Part shown: one piece after another, positions 33,352-41,630 of the stretch
Position numbering within the stretch: the first letter of the stretch is position 1
How the letters are laid out: every line of letters begins with the position of its first letter
DNA from: Gemmataceae bacterium
GTDB lineage: Bacteria > Planctomycetota > Planctomycetia > Gemmatales > Gemmataceae
DNA length: 64,000 nt
Assembly (NCBI GenBank): GCA_009692065.1
Contig: SHZY01000003.1
Coordinates: forward strand, 1 to 64,000
Reading direction: 5' to 3'
Notes under the pieces: generated by a model
What the model was told of the DNA's origin: nothing
Databases searched by the model: none
Seen by the model: the letters and a program-made list of their open reading frames with translations, nothing else
Position numbers and translations under genes: made by a program

Positions 33352-33405
33352 ACGTAGATGCGATTGGTGATTTTCGTGGTTTCGTACTTTCGTGTTTTCG
33401 TGATT
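33307..33405. repeat. A+T-rich palindrome overlapping the cimA stop codon
   Basis: The 35-base arms at 33307-33341 and 33371-33405 are complementary with one mismatch. The core word ACGAAAACACGAAAGTACGAAA is quite unlike the surrounding G+C-rich DNA. It spans the end of cimA and reaches to within 18 bases of the valS start. Confidence 0.93.
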
Positions 33406-33422
33406 TGTATTTGGAGTTTACG

Positions 33423-36400
33423 ATGGAACTCGCCAAGGCCTACAACCCGCAGGAAGCGCAGGAGAAATGGCTCAAGTTCTGGAACGAGCAGGGTTACTTC
33501 CACTCGCGGCCCGATTCGCGCAAACCCTACACCATCGTCATTCCGCCGCCGAACGTGACTGGCGCCCTGCACATGGGGCACGCTCTCAATAACACACTGC
33601 AAGACGTGCTCATCCGCTGGCGACGCATGCAAGACTACAACGCCCTGTGGATGCCCGGCACTGATCACGCCGGCATCGCCACCCAGGCCGTGGTCGAACG
33701 GCTCATCATGCAGCAAGAAAAGAAGACTCGCCACGACATCGGCCGCGACAGACTGGTGAAACGCATCTGGGAGTGGAAGGACAAGTACGAAGCTCGCATC
33801 CTCGGCCAACTCCGGCAGCTCGGCGCAAGCTGTGACTGGGAGCGCACGCGATTCACGCTCGACCCGATCTGCGCCCGCGCCGTGCGCGAGACGTTCTTCA
33901 AGATGTTCAAGGACGGCCTGATCTTCCGCGGCAAACGCCTGGTGAACTGGGATACGCACCTGCAAACCTCCGTGGCAGACGACGAGACATACACCGAGGA
34001 CATCAAGGGCGGCTTCTGGACCTTCAAATACCAAGTGAAGCCCGATGGCGAGCAACGCGAGCCGTCGGAATATATTTCATTCAGCACAACCCGCCCCGAA
34101 ACCATGCTCGGCGACACCGCTATCTGCGTGCATCCGTCCGACGAGCGCTACAAGCACCTCATCGGCAAGTCGGTGACGATCCCGCTCGTGAACCGCGATA
34201 TTCCGATCATCGCCGACGGCTTGCTCGCCGACCCGACGCTCGGCACCGGCTGCGTGAAGGTGACGCCGGCCCACGATCCGAACGATTACGCCTGCTACCA
34301 GCGCAATCCGCAGATCGGCATCATCAACATCCTCAACCCCGACGGCACCATCAACGAGAACGGCGGCAAGTACCAGGGAATGGATCGCTACAAAGCGCGC
34401 GAAGCCGTGGTCGCCGACATGGAGGCGCTCGGCCTGTTCGAGGGCCGCGAGGATCGCATAATCCCGATGAAGTATAGCGACCGCTCGAAGACGCCGATCG
34501 AGCCGTACCTGTCGGACCAGTGGTTCGTGAAGATGGGTGATCCGCCGGCGAGCCTCCCGCGTGAGCGGGGGGAGGAAGCCGCCAAAACTCCCCCCGCTGA
34601 CGCGGGAGGCTCGCCAAAAGCTGGATTGGCGCGCATGGCAATGGAAGCCGTGGAGAACGGCCACGTGAAGTTCTTCCCGGAGCGTTACGCCAACTCGTAT
34701 CTCGATTGGCTCGCGGAAAAACGCGACTGGTGCATCAGCCGGCAACTCTGGTGGGGGCATCGCATTCCGGTGTGGAAGCTCTCGGAAGACGCCTTATTTC
34801 CTTTAGGACAGTCTCTCGGCGACCGCTTGAGTATCCTTGCAAGCTGGATTGCCGAAGGTCGTGTCGCTGCAAGTTGGGGGGGTACTCCGCTCAGGGTGAC
34901 GGATGATGCTTGGAGCCTTTTGATCGACGTCGCCTTCTCCGACGATGCAGAATTCGTGATTTGCGTCCGCGATTCAGAAGACAAAGAACTCATTGAACTT
35001 CTCGAATCTGCTGGCTTCGTGCAAGACCCCGACGTCCTCGACACCTGGTTTAGCTCCATGCTCTGGCCGCACTCGACGCTCGGTTGGCCGGAACCGACGG
35101 AGGAGTTGAAGTACTACTACCCGACCAGCGTGCTCGTGACGAGCCGCGATATCATCACACTGTGGGTGGCGCGCATGGTGATTGCGGGGTTGTACAACCT
35201 CCAGCAGGTGCCGTTCCATCAGGTGTACATTACCGTCAAGCTGATGGACGGCTTCGGCGAGACGATGTCGAAGTCGAAGGGCAACGGCGTCGATCCGCTC
35301 GACATCATCGAGCGCTACGGGGCCGACGCGCTGCGTTTCCTCGTCATGCAGATTTCGACGGAGACGCAGGACGCGCGGCTGCCGGTGGCGAATGCGTGCC
35401 CGCATTGCGATGCGCTGGTGCCGGTGAAGCAAGAGCACATGTATATGCGGACGAAGAAGCTGGCGTGCCCGAACTGCAAGCAGCCGTTTCGTCCCGGCGG
35501 ACCGTGGCCGAGCGATGATCCCGAGCTCAAGACGGCCAAGCAGGCGTCGGAGCGGTTCGAGATTGGCCGCAACTTCGCGAACAAAATCTGGAACGCGGCT
35601 CGCTTCATCCTGATGAACCTCGACGGCTACACGCCGCACGCCATCAAGCGTGAGGAATTGACGTTGGAGGACCGCTGGATCTTGAGCCGGCTGGCGGCTA
35701 CGACGCAAGCAGTGACGGAGCAGCTTGAAGGGTATCGCTTCAGCGACGCGGCACGATCTCTTTACGACTTCGTGTGGTCGGAGTTTTGCGATTGGTATTT
35801 GGAGATGACCAAGGGCCGGTTGCGTGCGGACGATCGCGAGACGGTACAGCGTGTCCTCATCGGCGTACTCGATGCCATCGTGCGGCTCGTGCATCCGGTG
35901 ATGCCTTTTGTCGCGGAGTCGATCTGGAGTGCTCTCAACGAGGTGGCATTCGAGCGTGGCTTGCCGAATCCCGAGCCGGCGACGGAAAGCGTGATGATCG
36001 CGCCGTGGCCCGAGTTTCCTTCCGATTGGCGTGACGCTGGCATAGAAACGAGCATTGTCCGCATGCAGGAGCTGGTGCGTTCAGTCCGCGAGGTGCGCAA
36101 TCGCTATAACATCGAGCCGAAGACGCCGCTCGATGCGTTTGTGAAGTGCGGCGAGTCGGTGGCGGGCGATTTTCGCACGCTGGCCCCGTTTATCACGCTA
36201 CTGGGCGGCATCGGCACGCTCGACTGCGGCTTGGCGGTGGCCAAGCCGTCGCAAGCCGCCAGCCACGTGACGCCGGAGTTCGAGGTTTACGTATCGCTCG
36301 CGGGCCTCATCGACCCGGTGGCCGAGACGAAGCGGCTCGAAAAACAGCTTGCGGACAAGCGCAAGGCGTTGCAAAGCGCTCATGCGAAATCGGAGAACCC

Positions 36401-36518
36401 GAATTTCGTGAAGAACGCGCCGCCGGAAATCGTGCAGCAACTGCGTGATCAGATTGCCGATTTGCAGAAGCAGATCGAGACGATTGAAGGGAATATCAAG
36501 GATTTGCAGCAGACTTAA
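33423..36518 (+). CDS. valS: Valyl-tRNA synthetase
   Basis: The protein has 1031 residues from the ATG at 33423. The HIGH motif is HMGH (50-53) in PPPNVTGALHMGHAL, and the KMSKS motif is TMSKS near 614-618. An editing CP1 domain lies between. A zinc-knuckle-like pair CPHC (659-662) and CPNC (682-685) follows the KMSKS loop. The anticodon-binding domain and the C-terminal coiled-coil arm (AETKRLEKQLADKRKALQ onward) are present. The protein is longer than the usual 880-950. Residues about 375-398 are encoded by an in-frame palindromic insertion, just before the conserved ERYANSYLDWL block, so the site is probably a tolerated loop. Confidence 0.95.
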   Translation: MELAKAYNPQEAQEKWLKFWNEQGYFHSRPDSRKPYTIVIPPPNVTGALHMGHALNNTLQDVLIRWRRMQDYNALWMPGTDHAGIATQAVVERLIMQQEKKTRHDIGRDRLVKRIWEWKDKYEARILGQLRQLGASCDWERTRFTLDPICARAVRETFFKMFKDGLIFRGKRLVNWDTHLQTSVADDETYTEDIKGGFWTFKYQVKPDGEQREPSEYISFSTTRPETMLGDTAICVHPSDERYKHLIGKSVTIPLVNRDIPIIADGLLADPTLGTGCVKVTPAHDPNDYACYQRNPQIGIINILNPDGTINENGGKYQGMDRYKAREAVVADMEALGLFEGREDRIIPMKYSDRSKTPIEPYLSDQWFVKMGDPPASLPRERGEEAAKTPPADAGGSPKAGLARMAMEAVENGHVKFFPERYANSYLDWLAEKRDWCISRQLWWGHRIPVWKLSEDALFPLGQSLGDRLSILASWIAEGRVAASWGGTPLRVTDDAWSLLIDVAFSDDAEFVICVRDSEDKELIELLESAGFVQDPDVLDTWFSSMLWPHSTLGWPEPTEELKYYYPTSVLVTSRDIITLWVARMVIAGLYNLQQVPFHQVYITVKLMDGFGETMSKSKGNGVDPLDIIERYGADALRFLVMQISTETQDARLPVANACPHCDALVPVKQEHMYMRTKKLACPNCKQPFRPGGPWPSDDPELKTAKQASERFEIGRNFANKIWNAARFILMNLDGYTPHAIKREELTLEDRWILSRLAATTQAVTEQLEGYRFSDAARSLYDFVWSEFCDWYLEMTKGRLRADDRETVQRVLIGVLDAIVRLVHPVMPFVAESIWSALNEVAFERGLPNPEPATESVMIAPWPEFPSDWRDAGIETSIVRMQELVRSVREVRNRYNIEPKTPLDAFVKCGESVAGDFRTLAPFITLLGGIGTLDCGLAVAKPSQAASHVTPEFEVYVSLAGLIDPVAETKRLEKQLADKRKALQSAHAKSENPNFVKNAPPEIVQQLRDQIADLQKQIETIEGNIKDLQQT
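34547..34615. repeat. In-frame palindromic element inside valS
   Basis: The 27-base arms at 34547-34573 and 34589-34615 are complementary with one mismatch around a 15-base loop. Total length is 69 bases, exactly 23 codons, so the frame is kept. It encodes a Pro/Ala/Gly/Glu-rich peptide (starting ASLPRERGEE) not expected in valyl-tRNA synthetases. Confidence 0.92.
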
Positions 36519-37191
36519 TGTACTTGGATACGGAGCGACAAGGCATGTCTATGCCGACGGACAATCCGGATTCGATGCCTATACCGACGAACTCACGTGC
36601 AACATGGGGGTTCGGACTGGCTATCGTCGCGGTCTTGCTCGCATTACTGACGCTGCAAATCAATCGCGCAGTCCGAAATGAACAGGCCAGCTCCTTCGGC
36701 GGATATGTTTTGGTCATGGTATACGTTGTTCCAGGAGGCATGCTGCTTTCCATTCTAGTGGCATCTGCCTCGCTGATCGTCGGAAGGCTTCGCTGGTTCG
36801 TAGTTCTGGGCGTGGCAGTTTCATTCGTGTTCCAGGGGTTGTCACTGGCGTTTTTTTTTTCTGGCCCACAGACCAAACCCTCATTGACGCGGCACTCAAG
36901 GGCGATCTCGAATCCTCGCGCTGGAGCTTGCGACTCGGCGTCAATCCGAACGCATGTACTCATTGGGGCTGGGATCGCCCACGCAATCGTGGCGAAACGG
37001 TCCTTGTCATTGCCGCAAAAGGAGGTGATCTTGCCCTGACGCGACTTCTGGTTGAATACGTGGCAAATGTGAACCTGGCAGACGGACATCGGAATTACCC
37101 GATCTTGGCCGCCAGTGATTCTGGCAATCGTGAGTTGATTGAATTCCTGTTTGCGCGCGGAGCCGATCCGAAGGTGCGCGGCCCCGAGTGA
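36518..37191 (+). pseudogene. Membrane protein with ankyrin repeats, split by a frameshift at T10
   Basis: The first frame (36518 to about 36860) encodes a short polar N-terminus and three hydrophobic helices ending FVFQGLSLAFFF. The second frame, from the T-run onward, reads WPTDQTLIDAALKGDLESS and then ankyrin-type repeats (GETVLVIAAKGGDLALTRLLVEY, NYPILAASDSGNRELIEFLFARGADPKV), ending at 37191. The two frames meet at ten T's (36851-36860), and eleven T's (or eight) would join them into one protein of about 224 residues. Sequencing error, phase variation or slippage are all possible. The gene starts on the last base of the valS stop codon. Confidence 0.75.
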
Positions 37192-37222
37192 GACCATCCG
37201 TCGAATCGCGAGGACCCAGACC

Positions 37223-37579
37223 ATGACCCCCGACGCCGCCATGGAGCGCATCAACTTCCTTACCGCTCATGCGTGGATGGTGCGTCAGTTCCTCAAGCAC
37301 GCGGAGGAAGTGCAGGAGGACGAGGAGATGCTTGACGTCCATCGCATGATCTACGACTACCTGCGTGCCGTCGAGCCGAGCTATCAGCGCAAGGACGCAG
37401 CCGAGTACCTCCATCGGGCGAAAGGGAAACTGTCGAAACTCAGAAAGGTCGCGGAGTTCTTCCACGAGAACTATCGCCGTGTGTCGGATCACGCCAATTT
37501 TCAAATGGCGGCCATCTCGCTCAAGTTCGTCGTGCAGCAGATTGAGGAAGTGATGGGGCAGGTCGAGAAGCCAGTGTAA
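37223..37579 (+). CDS. Conserved-looking helical protein of unknown function
   Basis: The protein has 118 residues from the ATG at 37223 (MTPDAAMERINFL). It is predicted by eye to be almost all helix, with charged amphipathic stretches (FLKHAEEVQEDEEMLDVHRMIYDYL; AKGKLSKLRKVAEFFHENYRRV). It has no signal peptide, membrane segment or catalytic motif. The codon use and composition match its neighbours, which supports a real gene. It follows the ankyrin gene by 31 bases and is convergent with the diguanylate cyclase gene. Confidence 0.6.
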   Translation: MTPDAAMERINFLTAHAWMVRQFLKHAEEVQEDEEMLDVHRMIYDYLRAVEPSYQRKDAAEYLHRAKGKLSKLRKVAEFFHENYRRVSDHANFQMAAISLKFVVQQIEEVMGQVEKPV

Positions 37580-37600
37580 TTGTCACCCACGGCGCGGCGA

Positions 37601-38686
37601 CTACACGATACCCGCCGTCGGCGTCTTGCCCGCGGGCTCAAAAGGGCGGTTCGAGACCATGCGATAGACGCATTTGTTTCGCCCGGTTTTCTTCGCATCC
37701 GAAAGCGCGGCCGCGGCAAGATGTTTGATCGTCTCGTAGTCCGCCTCGATTCCGGACGGAGCAATCGCAATGCCGATGCTGACTCGCACCGTGAAAGCAT
37801 GAACCTTGTATGCGAAGGGATTGGCCTCCACCATGGTGCGAATGCGTTCGCCCAGAACGACGGCGCCTTCCATGTTCGTCTCCGGCGCGATGACCATGAA
37901 CTCCTCACCGCCGATGCGCCCCAGAAAATCCACGTTGCGCACCGACCGATTGAGGCACTTCGCCAGGTCGATCAGCACCTGATCCCCACCCGGCAGAAGG
38001 TACTGATCGTTGATCTGCTTGAAATGATCGACGTCGATGAGCGCGATGGCCAGGTCGCCCAGATAGCGCTCGCGACGGCGTAGCTCACGCTCGGCCAGGC
38101 GGTCCATGGCTCGGCGGTTCGGCAAGTTGGTCAAGGGGTCGGTTAGCGCCAGCTTTTCGAGCATCTTGTTCTTGTGCTCGAGTTCATGACAGGCTTCTTC
38201 CAGAGCCTTGGTCCGATCGGCAACGCGATTTTCCAGTTCCAGGTTCATTTCGCGCAGGCGATCGTTCAGCAACTGCATTTCATACAGCATCTGCTCATGG
38301 CTCCGCTCCAGGAGAGACGCTCTGGAGGCGGTGCGCAGGGTCTCAACAAGGTGGTCCCCATTCCAGGGCTTCAGAATGAAGCGGAAAACCTGGCTCTTGT
38401 TGATCGCGCTCATGGTTTCTTCAAGGTCCGCGAATCCCGTCATCATGATACGTACGGTCTTCGGGGAGTGTTCCTTGACCCACTCCAGAAGCTGCACGCC
38501 GCTGGCGCGTGGCATTTTCTGATCGGAGAGGATGATGTCGATCTCACAGCCAGCGAAATGTTTTTGCGCAGCGTCCGCGCAATCCGCCGTGATGACGTCG
38601 AATTCCGGGCTGAGGAACATCTTCAGGGTCTCGAGAATGGACGGTTCGTCATCCACCACGAGTAGGGAACATTTGTGCCTTCTCAC
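37601..38686 (-). CDS. Response regulator with GGDEF domain (diguanylate cyclase)
   Basis: The protein has 361 residues with a GTG start at 38686. The receiver domain (about 5-125) has DDE near 12-14, the phospho-acceptor Asp in IILSDQKMP, the T of MMTGFAD, and K in LKPWNG. A coiled-coil linker (about 130-180) leads to a GGDEF domain with the active motif GGEEF. An allosteric RxxD I-site lies five residues before it (RNVD-FLGRI-GGEEF), so it should make c-di-GMP and be feedback-inhibited. This is the PleD/WspR-like single-receiver layout. No histidine kinase gene is adjacent. Confidence 0.94.
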   Translation of the reverse strand: MRRHKCSLLVVDDEPSILETLKMFLSPEFDVITADCADAAQKHFAGCEIDIILSDQKMPRASGVQLLEWVKEHSPKTVRIMMTGFADLEETMSAINKSQVFRFILKPWNGDHLVETLRTASRASLLERSHEQMLYEMQLLNDRLREMNLELENRVADRTKALEEACHELEHKNKMLEKLALTDPLTNLPNRRAMDRLAERELRRRERYLGDLAIALIDVDHFKQINDQYLLPGGDQVLIDLAKCLNRSVRNVDFLGRIGGEEFMVIAPETNMEGAVVLGERIRTMVEANPFAYKVHAFTVRVSIGIAIAPSGIEADYETIKHLAAAALSDAKKTGRNKCVYRMVSNRPFEPAGKTPTAGIV

Positions 38687-38876
38687 CTTGCAATCTCACT
38701 CCAAGGAGGCGAGCCACGGTCACTTTTCGCTATTCTAGACTACCTTACGAATGGTGGAAACGCGAGCGTCACATCCAAAATAATCGAGATAATCTGCACG
38801 CCTTGGGTGCTTTGCTCGAAAAGTGCCGATATCCTCCGAGAGCACTGCCGTAGGCTTGGAAAATACGAATGACGGC

Positions 38877-39836
38877 TCAGAACTCACGCGAGTCCTCAGG
38901 CCGTTTGGCCCAGCGCAATTTTGCAGAACGGGACCGCGGGTTCGACTGCCGTTCCCCCCAGGCGGCCCGCAGCGGATCAGCTGCGACTGATTCATAGGCG
39001 CCCGCTTCCTTACCGCTGCGGAAGCTTGACTTGACCAGCCGATCCTCGCCGCTGTGGAAGCTGATAATTGCGGCGCGGCCCATGGGTCGCAAGCAGTGGG
39101 GCAAGACTCGCAGCAGGTGTTCGAGGTTGGCCAGTTCGCGATTCACCAGGATGCGCAACGCCTGAAACGTTCGCGCAGCCGGGTGCAGGTTCCATTTCCC
39201 CGGCGCGGGATGCAGTCGCCAGGATGGCTGTTTGGTGGCGTCCTGTATGATCCGCGCAAGCTCCTTGGTTCGCGTGAATGGCGTTTGCGTACGCGCCGCC
39301 ACGATGGCTGCAGCGATGATTGCCGCCTGCGGCTCGTCGCCGAGTTCTTGCAAGGCTTCGGCCAGTTCGGCCTCAGGGATGGTCGCCAAGATCTCCGCAG
39401 CCGTGCGGCCGCGCGTGCGGTCCATGCGCATGTCGAGAGTGCCGTCGCGCGCATAGGAGAATCCTCGTTCCGCATCATCGACTTGCATGCTCGACATGCC
39501 GAGGTCGGCCAGGAGCGCATCGACGTGCGCCAGGCCATGCGCGGCAAGAACCTGCTGTAAGCCGGCGAAATTGGAGTGATGCAGGTGAAACGGATGGCCG
39601 ATCGCTTCCATCCGTTCACGCGCCTTCGCCAGGTTCTCGGCATCCATGTCGAGGCCGATGAGCAATCCGGTCGGGCCGATGCGTTTCAAGAGTTCGGCAC
39701 TATGCCCGGCCCAGCCGACGGTGCAATCGACGACGACCATGCCGGGCTGTGGATCCAGGACCTGCAGGATTTCCTGGAGGAGCACGGGGCGGTGTTCGCC
39801 CTGGGGGGTGCTTCGTGGATTTCGTTGATTAGGCAT
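38877..39836 (-). CDS. rsmH: 16S rRNA (cytosine-N4) methyltransferase
   Basis: The protein has 319 residues. Motifs are EHRPVLLQEIL, the SAM-binding VDCTVGWAGHSAELL, LIGLDMD, LLADLGMSS with the following ERGFSYARDGTLDMRMD, FQALRILVNREL, and ISFHSGEDRLVK near the C-terminus. It methylates C1402 of 16S rRNA. In most bacteria rsmH follows mraZ in the division cluster. Here neither mraZ nor ftsL/ftsI is next to it, in line with the dispersed division genes of planctomycetes. The 276 bases upstream (39837-40112) hold no gene; only a short GTTTCGCCA...TGGCGAAAC dyad was seen there. Confidence 0.95.
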   Translation of the reverse strand: MPNQRNPRSTPQGEHRPVLLQEILQVLDPQPGMVVVDCTVGWAGHSAELLKRIGPTGLLIGLDMDAENLAKARERMEAIGHPFHLHHSNFAGLQQVLAAHGLAHVDALLADLGMSSMQVDDAERGFSYARDGTLDMRMDRTRGRTAAEILATIPEAELAEALQELGDEPQAAIIAAAIVAARTQTPFTRTKELARIIQDATKQPSWRLHPAPGKWNLHPAARTFQALRILVNRELANLEHLLRVLPHCLRPMGRAAIISFHSGEDRLVKSSFRSGKEAGAYESVAADPLRAAWGERQSNPRSRSAKLRWAKRPEDSREF

Positions 39837-40112
39837 GAGTCCATTCTACGCCCCAGCGATATGGTCCGGCGGCTTTGGCAAGCGGTGGGTGGCCGCCGCG
39901 TTTCGCCAAATCCATGTGGCGAAACGGAAACAGCGTTTAACCCATTGTTGCTGATGAAGTTGTGATTCTCATTTTTCCGTTTCGCCACGAAGAGAGGGGG
40001 GTAGGCCCTGGTTCTGCATGCAGGTTGGCCACGCGATATTAGGACACTATTTGTCGAATCCGTCTTCGGTCGTCAAATGCACGGCGGCTGCGTTGACATG
40101 ATATCTTGCAAT

Positions 40113-41609
40113 CTACGAGAAATATGCCAGCGCCAGGCAGCTCGTCGAAATCACCAGTAGGACGCCGGGCCAGAAAACTCGAAACTGCATTTCGCCGCCT
40201 GCCAAGCGGAACTCTGGGCCTAGCTCAAAACGCGTACTGAGAACGCCGATGATCGAGGCCGTAACAAGCATACCTGCCAGGCCGCACACGCTGACGTGCA
40301 GCGCGAACCAGATGAGGGCGGTCAAAATGCTCGCCGATGACGTCGGTTTTCTTGCCGAATGGTAGAAGCCCACGGCGGCCGCGGCGCGCATCAGGACGCC
40401 CGCCGTCAGCCAGGCGATCGGCACGAAGACGCCCGCAACTGCAAACCGCTTGGAGGTCAGGATCGCCACGGCAGGCAGAATCGCCAGCCAGTAGACGAAC
40501 AGGCGTGGCAGGATCGCGCGCAGGGTTTGCTCCACATATTCGTCAGCGCGTATCATCGTTCCGCGCAGTGGGTCCCAGGTGCGCGACTCCCGCTCCGTGC
40601 TCACGGTGCTGGCACACATTACCAGAGCGGCGAGTGGAAAGGCGATCAGGATCAACACTGTCTCGCAAGAGGGCGTGCCGTCAGCCCAACTTGGTGACGA
40701 TGAAGACGCTGCGCAGGTTGCGATCACGAACAAGCCAACTCGTCCCCACGCCGGCATCCTCAGCAGCCACTTGAACATGAACCAATCGCTGGCATAGGAC
40801 TGCTTCCAGTAAATCGGCTGATCGTCAATCGGCGGCGGGGACCAAGTCCCTCGCGCGCGCGCACGACACTCTTGCTGGGATGAGAGCGTCGAACGTAGCC
40901 TCCAGATGGCCAGGATGAGACAAGGAATGCCGCATAGAAAAAAAACGATGAGCGCAACGGCTAACCAAAAGTCATCGCTTTGGCGGAGCCGTCTGTAGAA
41001 TAATTCTCTGCCGAAGCCATAAACGGCAAACGCCATCACCCACGCCGCCACCGGGCCAAGGTAGACGACGAGAATGGCGGAGGACGTACGGCGAAAATGG
41101 ATCGCGACCAACAAGGCCCAGGCTGCGATCGGCAAGGCCGGCAGCCAGCTGCAGACGATGAACGCCACGATTTCCCACCACGGCGTGCGGAATGCAACGT
41201 GTACCCAGACCAGCAGCGGAATTCCGGGCGACGTGACCACGACAACTTTGGCTATGGTAGCGAGCCAATAGCCACCGACGATTTCGAGCGAGTCCAGGCG
41301 TGAGGTAAGTAACAGCTCGATGACCCGCTGGTTTTTGGCTCGCATCACCTCGCCAACGGCCAGAATGGGTGTGAGCACAAGAATCGCTGCGACGTGACTT
41401 GCCCACAGCCCGTGCAGGTATCCGCCGGTAACCCAGAAGTCAATATCGCGGCGCAATGCACCAAACCACAGGCCGGCACGTGTGTGAATGTCAAACAGGT
41501 ACCACAGGAACCACAGCAGCACGATCAGGACATAGAGGCGCCGAACGTTGATGAACCACCGCTGCCGCAGGGCGTCGCGCAGCTCCCAGAGGAAGACCGG
41601 CGTGAACAT
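40113..41609 (-). CDS. ABC-2 type transport membrane protein
   Basis: The protein has 498 residues. It begins MFTPVFLWELRDALRQRWF, the N-terminal cytosolic helix typical of ABC-2 permeases in planctomycetes, and has about twelve hydrophobic segments in two sets of six. The middle contains a cytosolic stretch with STERESRTWDPLRGTMI, the usual ERERGT-like elbow motif of ABC-2 exporters. The partner ATPase is not adjacent in this window. It may take part in export or in membrane maintenance, and the substrate is unknown. It is leftward, 21 bases after the start-side end of the dehydratase gene. Confidence 0.75.
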   Translation of the reverse strand: MFTPVFLWELRDALRQRWFINVRRLYVLIVLLWFLWYLFDIHTRAGLWFGALRRDIDFWVTGGYLHGLWASHVAAILVLTPILAVGEVMRAKNQRVIELLLTSRLDSLEIVGGYWLATIAKVVVVTSPGIPLLVWVHVAFRTPWWEIVAFIVCSWLPALPIAAWALLVAIHFRRTSSAILVVYLGPVAAWVMAFAVYGFGRELFYRRLRQSDDFWLAVALIVFFLCGIPCLILAIWRLRSTLSSQQECRARARGTWSPPPIDDQPIYWKQSYASDWFMFKWLLRMPAWGRVGLFVIATCAASSSSPSWADGTPSCETVLILIAFPLAALVMCASTVSTERESRTWDPLRGTMIRADEYVEQTLRAILPRLFVYWLAILPAVAILTSKRFAVAGVFVPIAWLTAGVLMRAAAAVGFYHSARKPTSSASILTALIWFALHVSVCGLAGMLVTASIIGVLSTRFELGPEFRLAGGEMQFRVFWPGVLLVISTSCLALAYFS

Positions 41610-41630
41610 CGGTGCATCTCGCCTTGCAGG

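Noticed and set aside
36928-37191. Separate small ankyrin gene
   Set aside because: Its frame continues upstream to the T10 tract with ankyrin-like sequence, so it is better read as the second part of a frameshifted gene.
39837-40112. MraZ-type operator upstream of rsmH
   Set aside because: No set of regularly spaced TGGGN repeats was found. Only a short dyad (GTTTCGCCA...TGGCGAAAC) is present.
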